Shown here: piece after piece, positions 28,453-38,792 of the stretch
How the letters are laid out: each line of letters opens with the position of its first letter
Position numbering within the stretch: the stretch's first letter is position 1
NCBI GenBank assembly: GCA_003135415.1
Contig: PLBP01000025.1
Coordinates: 1 to 56,167, forward strand
Length of the DNA stretch: 56,167 nt
Direction: 5' to 3'
Source: Hyphomicrobiales bacterium
GTDB taxonomy: Bacteria; Pseudomonadota; Alphaproteobacteria; Rhizobiales; Xanthobacteraceae
The notes under the pieces: generated by a model
The model's database searches: none
The model's input: the letters and a program-made list of their open reading frames with translations, nothing else
What the model was told of the DNA's origin: nothing
Position numbers and translations under genes: made by a program

Positions 28453-29565
28453 TCAGGCCTTTCCCCACACTTCGTCGGCGAGTTCGACGATCATCCGCAG
28501 CTTCGCCCATTGTTCTTCCTCGGCGAGGACGTTGCCTTCCTCGGTCGAGGCGAAGCCGCATTGCGGCGAGAGGCTAAACTGATCGAGGCCGGCGTATTTC
28601 GTCGCCTCTTCGATCCGCCGCTTGATGTCGTCCTTTTTCTCGAGCGTCCCCGACTTCGACGTGACGAGGCCGAGCACGACGATTTTCTTGCCCTTGGGCA
28701 GAAAGCGCAGCGGCTCGAAACCGCCGGCGCGCTCCGTATCGTATTCGAGGAAGTAGCCGTCGTAATCGACGCCACCCAGCAGAATTTCAGCGACCGGCTC
28801 GTAGCCGCCTTCGGAAATCCAGGTCGAGCGGAAATTGCCGCGGCAGACATGCGTCGTGATCGTCATGTCGCTGGGGCGCTCCGCGATCGCATAATTGATC
28901 GTGCGGGCATAGATGCCCGGGAGCTTCTCAACATCCTCGCCGCGCCCCCGCGCTTTTTTTCGCTGATCTTCCGAACACAGATAAGCCCAAACCGTGTCGT
29001 CGAGCTGCAGATAGCGGCAGCCGGCGTCGTAAAAGGCGTGCACCGCCTTGCGATAGGCCTTGGCAAGATCGTCGAAGAAGAGATCGAGATCGGGATAGGC
29101 TTCCTTGCTGATGGCCGCGCGGCCGCCGCGATAGTGCAAGACCGATGGCGAGGGAATCGTCATCTTTGGCACCGCGCGCGTATGCGCCTTCAGGAACTTG
29201 AAATGCGCCAGTATCGGATGATCGGCGAGAAAATCGACCTTGCCGGTCACCCGCACGTTCTCGGCTTTGGTCTGGACGCCGCTGAACTGAATGCCCTCGC
29301 GGGTATCGTAGAGCTCGACGCCGTCGAGCATCTTTAGGAAATCAAAATGCCACCAGGCGCGGCGGAACTCGCCGTCGGTCGCGAGCTGCAAGCCCACTTC
29401 TTCCTGCCGCTTGACGATTTTTTCGATCTCGCGGTCCTCGACCGCTTTCAGCGCTTCGGCGCTGATTTCTTCCTTTTCATGCTTGGTGCGCGCCTCTTTC
29501 AGCGGCGCGGTGCGGAGCAGGCTGCCGACCATGTCGGCGCGGAACGGCGGTTTCGTTCTTCTCAT
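28453..29565 (-). CDS. MetE C-terminal-domain-like protein (cobalamin-independent methionine synthase family)
   Basis: A 370-residue single-domain relative of MetE (YxjG/YxjH type). It has the zinc-ligand pattern expected of the family: His and Cys in THVCRGNF (about 231) and Cys in SPQCGFAS (about 340), plus QLDDTVWAYLC (about 183). Such proteins transfer methyl groups to homocysteine or related thiols; the donor is unknown. ATG 29565 follows GAGAGG and gives normal length. It is downstream of the ABC transporter genes but is separated from them by a clear terminator, so it is probably transcribed on its own. Confidence 0.85.
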   Translation of the reverse strand: MRRTKPPFRADMVGSLLRTAPLKEARTKHEKEEISAEALKAVEDREIEKIVKRQEEVGLQLATDGEFRRAWWHFDFLKMLDGVELYDTREGIQFSGVQTKAENVRVTGKVDFLADHPILAHFKFLKAHTRAVPKMTIPSPSVLHYRGGRAAISKEAYPDLDLFFDDLAKAYRKAVHAFYDAGCRYLQLDDTVWAYLCSEDQRKKARGRGEDVEKLPGIYARTINYAIAERPSDMTITTHVCRGNFRSTWISEGGYEPVAEILLGGVDYDGYFLEYDTERAGGFEPLRFLPKGKKIVVLGLVTSKSGTLEKKDDIKRRIEEATKYAGLDQFSLSPQCGFASTEEGNVLAEEEQWAKLRMIVELADEVWGKA

Positions 29566-29609
29566 AAGCCGATCCTCTCGAATTTTACCCCTCGCCGTCA
29601 AATAAAAAA

Positions 29610-29635
29610 CCCTCCCCGACAATCGCCGGGGAGGG
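29610..29635 (-). terminator. Rho-independent terminator after the ABC substrate-binding gene
   Basis: On the minus strand a 9-bp stem (CCCTCCCCG / CGGGGAGGG) with an 8-base loop is followed by a run of T residues (GTTTTTTATTT). It sits 24 bases beyond the livK stop and isolates the MetE-like gene. Confidence 0.85.
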
Positions 29636-29659
29636 CTAATCGCGAAGGCGAAAGAAAGT

Positions 29660-30886
29660 TTAGGTGGCGCTCGCCACGCCGCCGGTGATGACCGGGCCGA
29701 ACAACTTCCAGCTGTCCGTTCCGAATTGCATCATCTGCATCTGATCGAAGGGATAGAAATCGGTGGCGCTGGTGTTGAGCTTGACGCCCGGCAGCGCCAT
29801 TTCGAGCTGCACGTCCTTCAAGCTTGCGGCCTGCTTCATGATATTCTCGCGCGTGAGATTATCACCGGCCTGCTTCAGCACTTGCACCATCGTTTGCGCA
29901 ACGGAATATCCGTACACCAGGCTTCCGTCGGCCTTGTTCGCGTCCGGCATGTATTTATCCATGAAGGCGATCCAGTTCTTCAGACCGGCGTCATCCTTCC
30001 AGGTCGGATCGCTCGCGTCCTTGAGGTAAGCGGTCGACAAGATATCCTTGCAGTTCTCGAGGCCCGCCGGCTTCAACACGCCGCCGACCGAGGCCGACAC
30101 GTTCGTGATGATATGCGTGGGCTTCCAGCCGAGTTCGGCGACCTTCTTGATGGTCTGTGCGCCGAATTTCGGGGTGGTGATCGTCACCAAGGTATCGACG
30201 CCCGCACCCTTCAGGTTGATGACCTGGGAGTCAATCGTCGGATCGGTGACCTCGTAGGGCTGCTCGGAAACGATCAGCGACTTCGCCTTGTCGCCGAGGC
30301 CGTCCTTCAGGCCCTTGAGATAATCCTTACCGAAATCGTCGTTCTGGTAGAGGATTCCGATCTTGGCGTTCGGCTTGTTCTTGAGGATGTAGGCGGCATA
30401 AATCCGCGCCTCGCTCTGATACGGGGGCTGCCAGCCCATCGTCCAGGGGAAGTTCTTCGGATCGCCCCACTTCGTCGCGCCGGTGGCGACGAAAAGTTGC
30501 GGCACCTGCTTGGCGTTCATATATTTCTGAATCGCCGAGTTGGAAGGCGTGCCGAGCGAATTGAGGATGAAGAGCACCTCATCGCTTTCCACGAGCTTGC
30601 GGGCCTGTTCGACCGCCTTCGCCGGGTTGTAGCCGTCGTCGTAGGAAATGAAGTTTATTTTGCGGCCGTTGATGCCGCCTTGTTCGGCATTGATCTTCTT
30701 GAAGTAGGCGTCGATCGCCTTGCCGATCACGCCGTAAGCGGACGCAGGCCCGCTATAGGGCATGATGTTGCCGATCTTGATTTCGGTATCGGTCGCGCCC
30801 ACGTCGTATTTCTTCTGCGCGGACGCGGGACTCGCGGCCAACGCCATTCCCAGCACGATTGCCGGGATTAGATAGTGTGTTTTCAT
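29660..30886 (-). CDS. Branched-chain amino acid-type ABC transporter, substrate-binding protein
   Basis: A 408-residue periplasmic type I binding protein with signal peptide (residues 1-23, SPASA-QK). Family features include GVTDTEIKIGN-like DVGATDTEIKIGNIMPYSGPAS at the N-terminus and two Rossmann-like lobes. Such proteins bind amino acids, but in Bradyrhizobium relatives many bind aromatic acids or dicarboxylates. ATG 30886 has GGGAGG upstream; an open frame back to 31075 is ignored because the signal peptide begins here. It is the last gene of the transporter operon. Confidence 0.9.
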   Translation of the reverse strand: MKTHYLIPAIVLGMALAASPASAQKKYDVGATDTEIKIGNIMPYSGPASAYGVIGKAIDAYFKKINAEQGGINGRKINFISYDDGYNPAKAVEQARKLVESDEVLFILNSLGTPSNSAIQKYMNAKQVPQLFVATGATKWGDPKNFPWTMGWQPPYQSEARIYAAYILKNKPNAKIGILYQNDDFGKDYLKGLKDGLGDKAKSLIVSEQPYEVTDPTIDSQVINLKGAGVDTLVTITTPKFGAQTIKKVAELGWKPTHIITNVSASVGGVLKPAGLENCKDILSTAYLKDASDPTWKDDAGLKNWIAFMDKYMPDANKADGSLVYGYSVAQTMVQVLKQAGDNLTRENIMKQAASLKDVQLEMALPGVKLNTSATDFYPFDQMQMMQFGTDSWKLFGPVITGGVASAT

Positions 30887-30912
30887 CTCAACCTCCCTCG
30901 GAAAGCAGCCGC

Positions 30913-31911
30913 TTAACGCTTCGCTCGCGCGAAGCGCATCGCGGCCATTCGAACCAATCCGGCCAAGCCGAATGGCATTAGGTAAATCAGGAGCACAAGC
31001 ATCACCCCGTATACGGCGCCGGCAAGGCCCTTCGATACTTGCTCGGCGATATTGGGCACGAATAAGACGAACCATGCCCCGAACAAGGCACCCCCGATCG
31101 ATCCCACGCCGCCGACAACAAGGCCGACGAAAAGTGCGATCGAAAGGCCGAACGTGAAACTGTCGGGCGCGACGAATTGAACCGCGATGCCGCCGAGCGC
31201 GCCGGCAATTCCGGTATAAAGGGCACTGACGCCGAATGTGAGCGATTTATACAGCGAAAGATTGACGCCCATGGTTCGCGCGGCGACGGGGTTGTCGCGA
31301 ATGGCTTTGATGGCGCGCCCGGTGCGGCTACTGACCAAATTGTAAGCGCAGAAAAATAGCAGCGCCGCGACCGCGAATACGAAGAAATAGAGCCATTGAT
31401 CGGGGTTGAGCGGCAAGCCGAACGGCGCATTGGGCTTGATCAGGACGATCCCCTGCACGCCTCCCGTCCAATGCTCGAGCGGAGACAGCTTGAGAATTTG
31501 CGGCATCGAGATCGCGAGCGCGAAGGTGGCAAGTGCTAGATAAACTCCTTCAAGCCGCAAAGCAGGCAAGCCAAATAGAAAGCCCGCCACGAAACAAACA
31601 ATGCCGGCGACCGGCAGCGTCCAGTAATAGGAGACGTCGTACTGGTCCATGAGGATCGCCGCGGTGTAGGCGCCGAGCGCAAAGAAGGCGGAGTGGCCGA
31701 GCGAGAACTGGCCGTTGAAGCCAGTCAAAAGATTGAGACCGAGGATCGCGATGGCGTAGACCATCGCGAGCGTGAGCTGAAAGATGAAAAAGTTCTTCAG
31801 CAAAAACGGCAGGGGCAACGCGATCGCCGCGACAATCAGAAAACCGAGCCAACGCCAATAGGCCGGCGCTTCGTAAGCCCTGCGTTTGCTGACGGGTGCA
31901 GCGGTATTCAT
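30913..31911 (-). CDS. Branched-chain amino acid-type ABC transporter permease (LivM-like)
   Basis: A 332-residue permease with about 8-10 membrane helices and the LivM signature GLNLLTGFNGQFSLGHSAFFALGAY (position about 58-82). The EAA-like cytoplasmic loop is in GRAIKAIRDNPVAARTMGVN (about 200). It pairs with the LivH-like permease encoded four bases upstream. Confidence 0.92.
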   Translation of the reverse strand: MNTAAPVSKRRAYEAPAYWRWLGFLIVAAIALPLPFLLKNFFIFQLTLAMVYAIAILGLNLLTGFNGQFSLGHSAFFALGAYTAAILMDQYDVSYYWTLPVAGIVCFVAGFLFGLPALRLEGVYLALATFALAISMPQILKLSPLEHWTGGVQGIVLIKPNAPFGLPLNPDQWLYFFVFAVAALLFFCAYNLVSSRTGRAIKAIRDNPVAARTMGVNLSLYKSLTFGVSALYTGIAGALGGIAVQFVAPDSFTFGLSIALFVGLVVGGVGSIGGALFGAWFVLFVPNIAEQVSKGLAGAVYGVMLVLLIYLMPFGLAGLVRMAAMRFARAKR

Positions 31912-31915
31912 CGCA

Positions 31916-32794
31916 TCAGACCCTATGCACGACGGTTCGCCCGAAAAGCCCGCTCGGCTTCACGGTCAGGACAAGAACGATCAGCGCGAGCGCGATCGTC
32001 AGCTTCAACTCGCGGCCGATCACCGGGATGAAGGTTCCGGCGAGATTTTCGATGACGCCGACCATAAGCCCGCCAACAACGGCACCCGCGGGGCTGGTTA
32101 GGCCGCCGACGACCGCACCCGCGAACCCGTACAAGAGGATACTCGACATCATATTCGGTTCCAGGAACACCACCGGCGCGATCAGCATTCCGGCGACGGC
32201 ACCGATCGAGGCCGCCATCCCCCAGCCGAGCGCCAACATCCAGCCGACGCGGATGCCGACGAGGCGGGCGGATTCGGGATTGGCCGCGGCCGCGCGCATG
32301 GAGAGGCCGATGCGGGTGTAGCGGAAGAAAAGGAAAAGAAAGAGGAGCATCACGACCGTGGCGCCGATCATGCCGGCGTCGTGCGCGCTGAGTAGGCCTT
32401 CACCGAGGATGGACTTGGTCCCGAACGGCGTCGGAAAATTCTTCACCTGATAATCCCAGATAAAGCCGGCCGCGCTGTTCAAAATCGCGAACAGGGCGAT
32501 GAACATCGCGACGTGGCTGAGGATCGGCGCGTTATGCAGCGGCCTCATGATCACGCGCTCGATCATGTAACCGCCGGCGAAGGAGATCGCGAGCGTGAGA
32601 AAGAACGCCGCCCAATAGGGAAATCCCCACTCGATCAACTGCCAGGCGATGAAGGTTGAGAACATCGCCATCTCGCCTTGCGCGAAGTTCAGGTGGTCGA
32701 TCGCCTGGTAGATCATGACGATGGCGAGCGCCATGCAGGCGTAAATACCGCCTGTAGCGAGGCCCGCGAGCACCTGATGCAGAAAGAGTTCCAT
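31916..32794 (-). CDS. Branched-chain amino acid-type ABC transporter permease (LivH-like)
   Basis: A 292-residue permease. It shows the LivH pattern GGIYACMALAIVMIY, HLNFAQGEMAMF near the N-terminus and the cytoplasmic loop GLSMRAAAANPESARLVGI (about 170). ATG 32794 follows GAGGAG. An in-frame upstream extension to 32920 overlaps livF and is rejected. It forms the membrane pore with LivM. Confidence 0.92.
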   Translation of the reverse strand: MELFLHQVLAGLATGGIYACMALAIVMIYQAIDHLNFAQGEMAMFSTFIAWQLIEWGFPYWAAFFLTLAISFAGGYMIERVIMRPLHNAPILSHVAMFIALFAILNSAAGFIWDYQVKNFPTPFGTKSILGEGLLSAHDAGMIGATVVMLLFLFLFFRYTRIGLSMRAAAANPESARLVGIRVGWMLALGWGMAASIGAVAGMLIAPVVFLEPNMMSSILLYGFAGAVVGGLTSPAGAVVGGLMVGVIENLAGTFIPVIGRELKLTIALALIVLVLTVKPSGLFGRTVVHRV

Positions 32795-32801
32795 GGCTCC
32801 T

Positions 32802-33518
32802 CTAGTAACCGAGATAGGCGCGGCGGATATTCTCGTCTTCGCGAAGCTCGCGCGCCGCGCCGGCCATGACGACGCGGCCCGTCTCCAAGAGATAGGCCTG
32901 GTCGGCGAGATCGAGGGCAAGTGCCGCGTTTTGCTCGACGAGAAAAATGCTCACTTTTTCGCGCTGGTTCATTTGTTTGAGGATCGAGAAGACCTCCTGC
33001 ACGATGAGCGGCGCGAGGCCGAAGGAAGGCTCGTCGAGCAACAGCAGCTTCGGCCGCAGCATCATCGCGCGGCCGATCGCGAGCATTTGCTGCTCGCCGC
33101 CGGACAGCGTGCCGGCCTGCTGCCGGTAGCGCTCGCGCAGGCGCGGGAAATAGCCGAACACGCGCTCGACGTCGGTGGCGATTTCCACCTTGTTGCCGCG
33201 CGTGATGGCGCCAAGCTGGAGATTTTCCTCGACGGTGAGGCGCACAAACGTGCCGCGGCCCTCCGGCACGTGCGCGATTCCAAGCCGCACGATATCCTCG
33301 GTCGCCTTGTCCGCGATCTCGTGGCCGCGAAAGCGGATCTCGCCGGTCGTGCGCACCATGCCGCAGACCGAGCGCAAAATCGTGGTCTTGCCGGCGCCGT
33401 TGGCGCCGAGCAGCGTCGTGATGCCGCCCTCGGCGATCGCGAGGTCGAGCCCGTGTAGCACCTGGGTCGGGCCGTAATAGGCGCAGATATTTTTCGCCTG
33501 CAACAGCATCGTGCTCAT
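32802..33518 (-). CDS. Branched-chain amino acid-type ABC transporter ATP-binding protein (LivF-like)
   Basis: A 238-residue ATPase with Walker A (GANGAGKTT), signature (LSGGEQQM), Walker B (LLLLDEPSFGLAP) and the H-loop region. Its start overlaps the LivG stop as TGATG, so ATG 33518 is preferred to the GTG at 33521. It powers transport together with LivG. Confidence 0.93.
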   Translation of the reverse strand: MSTMLLQAKNICAYYGPTQVLHGLDLAIAEGGITTLLGANGAGKTTILRSVCGMVRTTGEIRFRGHEIADKATEDIVRLGIAHVPEGRGTFVRLTVEENLQLGAITRGNKVEIATDVERVFGYFPRLRERYRQQAGTLSGGEQQMLAIGRAMMLRPKLLLLDEPSFGLAPLIVQEVFSILKQMNQREKVSIFLVEQNAALALDLADQAYLLETGRVVMAGAARELREDENIRRAYLGY

Positions 33519-34345
33519 CACTTTGTCGTCCCGAGATAGGCGCGGATGACCTCGGGATCCTTTTGCACTTGCGCGGGCGAGCCCTCGGCGATCTTGCGGC
33601 CGAAATCGAGCACGACGACGCGATCGCAGATCGACATCACCAGATTCATGTGATGCTCGACGAGAAGCACGGTGAGCTTGCGCTCATCGCGAACCCGGCG
33701 AATGAGGTGGGAAAGCTCGCCCACTTCCTCGTGGTTGAGGCCACTCGCGGGCTCGTCGAGCAAGAGAAGGCTCGGACGCGCCGCGAGTGCGCGGGCGAAT
33801 TCGACCCGCTTCTGGATGCCGAACGGCAGATCCGCGACGCCACGCGTGGCGTAATTCTTCAAATCGAAATAATCGATCAACTCTTCCGCGTTCCGCGCAA
33901 GCTCATCTTCCTGCCGCCGGACATGCGGTAGGCGAAGCGCGTCGCTCAGAAAGTCGCTGCGGCTCTTGCGATGGCCGCCGACCCGGACATTGTCGAAGAC
34001 GGACATGCGTGGAAACAAAGCGAGATTCTGGAACGTGCGCGCAATCCCGATGTCGCAGATCTTGTGCGCGGGCTGGCCTAGAATGCTTTGGCCGTTGAAT
34101 AGGATATCGCCCTTGGCGGGGATGTAGAGGCGGCTCAAGCAATTGAACAGGGTGGTCTTGCCAGCGCCGTTCGGGCCGATCAATCCGAGCAGCATTCCCT
34201 CCGGCAGATCGAACGAAATGTCGTCGAGCGCGATAATGCCGCCGAAATGCACGCCGACATTCTTGACGGCGAGCAAAGGGCCGCCGCTACGCGGCTGCGT
34301 AGCGGATTGTTTCGCGTCCACGCGATCCGACACCATCGAGTCCAT
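33518..34345 (-). CDS. Branched-chain amino acid-type ABC transporter ATP-binding protein (LivG-like)
   Basis: A 275-residue ATPase with Walker A (GPNGAGKTT, about 55), the LivG-specific ARTFQNLALFPRMSV, and Walker B (LLLLDEPASGLNHEE). The usual LSxGxQ signature reads LPFGIQKRVEFARAL, a variant in which the SGG is replaced by PFG; this occurs in other LivG-type proteins. It is the first gene of the transporter operon, 95 bases downstream of an IclR regulator on the same strand. Confidence 0.93.
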   Translation of the reverse strand: MDSMVSDRVDAKQSATQPRSGGPLLAVKNVGVHFGGIIALDDISFDLPEGMLLGLIGPNGAGKTTLFNCLSRLYIPAKGDILFNGQSILGQPAHKICDIGIARTFQNLALFPRMSVFDNVRVGGHRKSRSDFLSDALRLPHVRRQEDELARNAEELIDYFDLKNYATRGVADLPFGIQKRVEFARALAARPSLLLLDEPASGLNHEEVGELSHLIRRVRDERKLTVLLVEHHMNLVMSICDRVVVLDFGRKIAEGSPAQVQKDPEVIRAYLGTTK

Positions 34346-34440
34346 GACCCCGGCTCGATCAGAAACGAATTGCGCTCGATTGCCGAAAGTTTGCGCTCCC
34401 GGACATACTTCCCGTCCCCTTTAGATTATACCCGGCGGCT

Positions 34441-35277
34441 CTAACGGCCACTTAGGGCAGCTTCCACATTTCGCGCCATATTCACAAGGCGCGGACCGAT
34501 ATCGTTTTCGAGCCGGTCGCGCGTCAATTGAAACGCGGGCGCGCCACAATTAAAAGCGAAAGCCCCCGAGCCGTCGGCCGGAACCAGCGGTACGCCCACG
34601 GCCCGCACGTCCGGCTGCCAGTCGCCGACCGACATCGTAAATCCCTGGGTCGAGAAATCCTTGATCGCCTGTTCGATTCCCGTGCGCACCTTCGGCCAGC
34701 GCTCGCCTTCGCGGCGCGCCATGTGATCCATCAGCCAGATGCGCTCTTTTTCCGGCGTCGCGGCCAAAAGCGCACGGCCCATCGCCGTGGTGGCGATCGG
34801 AATGCGGGCGCCAAGATCGAGGCGAAGCATCATCGAAGCAGCACTTCGGCAATGCTCGATATAGATCAGGTTCAGGCGGTCGCGGCTGCCAAGCGCGACC
34901 GAAGCGCCGGTGTAGTTCGCGAGCTCCTGCATATAGGGCCGCGCGACCTCGCGGATGCGCATATTGGCGAGCGCCGAGTAGCCGATCGAAAGTGCCGCCG
35001 GCGCCAATTGATATTTCGAAAGCCGCTCGTGATGGGTGAGATAGCCGAGCTTGGTGAGCGTGTAGGTGAGCCGCGAGACGGTCGCCTTCGGAAGGCCCGC
35101 GCGCGTCGCGATCTCCTGATTGCCGAGTAGGCCCTCGGTCGCGGTGAAGGCACGGAGCACGTCGAGACCGCGCGCCAAGGCGACTACGAATTTGCGGTCA
35201 TGCCCGGACGCCGCCGCTGCGCCCAGCCCGCGACGAGCTTCCGTGCTCCATGTTTCGTAAGCGGTCACCGAAGCCAT
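34441..35277 (-). CDS. IclR-family transcriptional regulator
   Basis: A 278-residue regulator. The N-terminal winged helix-turn-helix (about 28-85) contains LGNQEIATRAGLPKATVSRLTYTLTKLGYL, given here only as its position, and a C-terminal effector-binding domain (about 95-275) includes TAMGRALLAATP. ATG 35277 gives the normal family length; an extension to 35397 would run over the operator. It is divergent from pimF and upstream of the ABC transporter, so it may control both. Effector unknown; an aromatic- or dicarboxylate-derived acid or CoA ester is likely. Confidence 0.9.
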   Translation of the reverse strand: MASVTAYETWSTEARRGLGAAAASGHDRKFVVALARGLDVLRAFTATEGLLGNQEIATRAGLPKATVSRLTYTLTKLGYLTHHERLSKYQLAPAALSIGYSALANMRIREVARPYMQELANYTGASVALGSRDRLNLIYIEHCRSAASMMLRLDLGARIPIATTAMGRALLAATPEKERIWLMDHMARREGERWPKVRTGIEQAIKDFSTQGFTMSVGDWQPDVRAVGVPLVPADGSGAFAFNCGAPAFQLTRDRLENDIGPRLVNMARNVEAALSGR

Positions 35278-35353
35278 CCAACGCCGGAATGACAGGCATG
35301 AATTGACAGCGATCGAAGCAATTCCTAGCGTCTTGGTCAATCTTGCAGAACAA

Positions 35354-35372
35354 TATTCCGCAATGCGGAATA
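35354..35372. promoter_or_regulatory. IclR-type operator palindrome between iclR and pimF
   Basis: TATTCCGC-AAT-GCGGAATA is a perfect 8-bp inverted repeat with a 3-base spacer. It has the TTCCGC..GCGGAA form typical of IclR-family operators and lies midway between the divergent iclR (start 35277) and pimF (start 35496). It probably binds the adjacent IclR protein and controls both directions. Confidence 0.65.
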
Positions 35373-35495
35373 CGAAATTCGAGCTTCTAGCAGCCATTTA
35401 GCTTTCAACGGCGGCTTGCTTGCCACGAACAAGCAGGCGCAGATTTCGGAATAAAGGCGCCGAGCAAAATCGGCCGGAGGGGAAGGAACGCCACC

Positions 35496-37595
35496 GTGTC
35501 AGGTCCAGTCAGTATGCAGCACGACGGCGCGGTCGCCGTCATCGTGGTCGACAATCCGCCTGTGAACGCGCTCAAGCATGAAGTGCGCGCGGGCATGCTG
35601 GAAAATTTCACCAAGGCCGCCGAGGACAAGAGCGTCGAGGCGATCGTGCTCACGGGCGCGGGCCGCACGTTCATGGCTGGCGCCGACATCACCGAATTCG
35701 GCAAGCCGATGAAGCCGCCCGGCCTGAGCGAAGTGATTGCGGCTATCGAAAAAATCCAGAAGCCGACGATCGCCGCCGTGCACGGCACGCCGCTCGGCGG
35801 CGGGCTGGAGGTGACGCTTGCCTGTCATTTCCGCGTGGCAGCACCCGGCACGCGGCTCGGGCTTCCCGAAATCAAGCTCGGCATCATTCCGGGCGCCGGC
35901 GGTACGCAGCTTTTGCCCCGCCTCGTCGGCGTCGAAAAGAGCCTCGCGATGATTTTAAGCGGCGATCCGATTCCGGCGAAGGACGCGCTTGCCGTCGGCC
36001 TCGTCGACGAAATCATCGAGGGCGATCTCGTCAAGGGCGCCGTCGCCTTCGCGAAAAAAGTGATCGCCGAAAAGCGGCCGCTCAAACACGTGCGCGATCT
36101 CGACGAGAAAATCGCGCCGTTCCGCTCGCACCCCGACAAATTCAACGAGGCGGCGGCGAACGTGGCGAAGAAATCGCGCGGGTTAGAGGCCCCGCTCGCG
36201 GCAATCGAAGCGGTGCGGGCGGCCGTGACGATGCCGGTCGACGACGGATTGAAGCGCGAGCGCGAGCTGTTCGTGAAGCTCGTCGGCGGCGAGCAGTCGA
36301 AGGCGCAACGCTATATTTTCTTCGCCGAACGCGAGGCGGCAAAAATCCCGGACATGCCCGCGGGCCTGAGGCCGCGCGAGGTGACGCGCGCCGCCGTGAT
36401 CGGCGCCGGCACCATGGGCGGCGGCATTTCCATGAGCTTCGCCAATGCCGGCATTCCGGTGACGGTGATCGAGACCAACGAAGAGGCGCTCAAGCGCGGC
36501 TTCGACACCATCCAGAAGAATTATCAGATCAGCGTGCAACGCGGCGCGCTCAAGCAAGAAGAAGCCGACAAGCGCTTCTCGCTGTTGAAAGGTGCAACCT
36601 CGATGGAGGCGGCGAAGGACGCCGACATCGTGATCGAGGCTGTATTCGAGGAAATGGAAATCAAGAAACAAGTGTTCGGCGCGCTCGACAAGCTCGCGAA
36701 GCCACGCGCGGTGCTCGCGACCAACACGTCTTATCTCAACGTCGACCAGATCGCGCAGATCACCAAGCGGCCGAAGGAAGTGCTCGGCACGCACTTTTTC
36801 AGTCCCGCCAATGTGATGAAGCTCCTGGAAATCGTGCGCGGCAAGGAAACCGCCCCCGACGTGCTCGCCACCGCGATGGCAGTCGGCCGCAAGATCGGCA
36901 AGGTGCCGGTCGTCGTCGGCGTCTGCCACGGCTTCGTCGGCAATCGCATGCTGTCGCCGCGGCAAAACCAGGCGGAGCGGCTACTCTTAGAGGGCGCGTT
37001 GCCGCGCGACGTGGACGCGGCGGCGGTCGAATTCGGCTTCCCGATGGGGCCGTTCGCGATGAGCGATCTTGCCGGCATTGACGTCGGCTGGCGCATCCGC
37101 AAGGCGCTCGGCACCCGGAACGAAATCGCCGATCAGCTCGCCGACATGGGGCGCTACGGCCAGAAGACCGGACGCGGCTTCTACATCTACGAAAAAGGCT
37201 CGCGCTCGCCGATCAACGATCCCGAGGTCGAGGAAATCATTGGTGCCGCGTCGAAGCGGCTCGGGATTCCCCGCCGCCAGATCGACAAGAAGGAGATCGT
37301 CGAGCGGCTGATCTTCCCGATGATCAACGAAGGCGCGAAGATCCTCGACGAGGGCATCGCCTACCGCGCGAGCGACATCGACGTGATCTGGGTCTATGGC
37401 TATGGCTGGCCAATCTGGCGCGGCGGGCCGATGTACTATGCCGATCATGTGGGCCTCGCTTATGTACGCGACCAGCTCGCGCATTACGCCAAGGTCTCGG
37501 GCAATAAGTCGCTCGATCCCTCGCCGCTATTGACGCGGCTCGCCGCCGAAAATGGAAGTTTCGCGTCGTTCGGCGCGAAAAAATCAGCCGCTTGA
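35496..37595 (+). CDS. pimF: Bifunctional enoyl-CoA hydratase / 3-hydroxyacyl-CoA dehydrogenase, PimF-like
   Basis: A 699-residue beta-oxidation protein. The N-terminal crotonase domain (about 1-200) has AGADITEFGKP and GGGLEVTLACHFR; the NAD-binding domain starts at about 298 with GAGTMGGGISMSFANAG; the C-terminal dehydrogenase domain contains HFFSPANVMKLLEIV. It hydrates and oxidises acyl- or dicarboxyl-CoA intermediates. GTG 35496 has GGAAGGA eight bases upstream. Gene order pimF-pimB-pimC-pimD matches the dicarboxylate degradation operon of Rhodopseudomonas palustris except that the ligase gene pimA is missing. Confidence 0.88.
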   Translation: MSGPVSMQHDGAVAVIVVDNPPVNALKHEVRAGMLENFTKAAEDKSVEAIVLTGAGRTFMAGADITEFGKPMKPPGLSEVIAAIEKIQKPTIAAVHGTPLGGGLEVTLACHFRVAAPGTRLGLPEIKLGIIPGAGGTQLLPRLVGVEKSLAMILSGDPIPAKDALAVGLVDEIIEGDLVKGAVAFAKKVIAEKRPLKHVRDLDEKIAPFRSHPDKFNEAAANVAKKSRGLEAPLAAIEAVRAAVTMPVDDGLKRERELFVKLVGGEQSKAQRYIFFAEREAAKIPDMPAGLRPREVTRAAVIGAGTMGGGISMSFANAGIPVTVIETNEEALKRGFDTIQKNYQISVQRGALKQEEADKRFSLLKGATSMEAAKDADIVIEAVFEEMEIKKQVFGALDKLAKPRAVLATNTSYLNVDQIAQITKRPKEVLGTHFFSPANVMKLLEIVRGKETAPDVLATAMAVGRKIGKVPVVVGVCHGFVGNRMLSPRQNQAERLLLEGALPRDVDAAAVEFGFPMGPFAMSDLAGIDVGWRIRKALGTRNEIADQLADMGRYGQKTGRGFYIYEKGSRSPINDPEVEEIIGAASKRLGIPRRQIDKKEIVERLIFPMINEGAKILDEGIAYRASDIDVIWVYGYGWPIWRGGPMYYADHVGLAYVRDQLAHYAKVSGNKSLDPSPLLTRLAAENGSFASFGAKKSAA

Positions 37596-37607
37596 AAGGA
37601 GCTTGCC

Positions 37608-38783
<1,176 letters not shown>

Positions 38784-38792
38784 GGCAATATC

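Noticed and set aside
29660-30886. Assignment as a strict leucine/isoleucine transporter (livKHMGF symbols)
   Set aside because: Family membership is clear but substrate is not, and the catabolic neighbourhood argues against assuming amino acids, so no gene symbols were given.
30887-31075. Upstream extension of the substrate-binding protein
   Set aside because: The signal peptide and SD place the start at 30886, and the extension overlaps livM.
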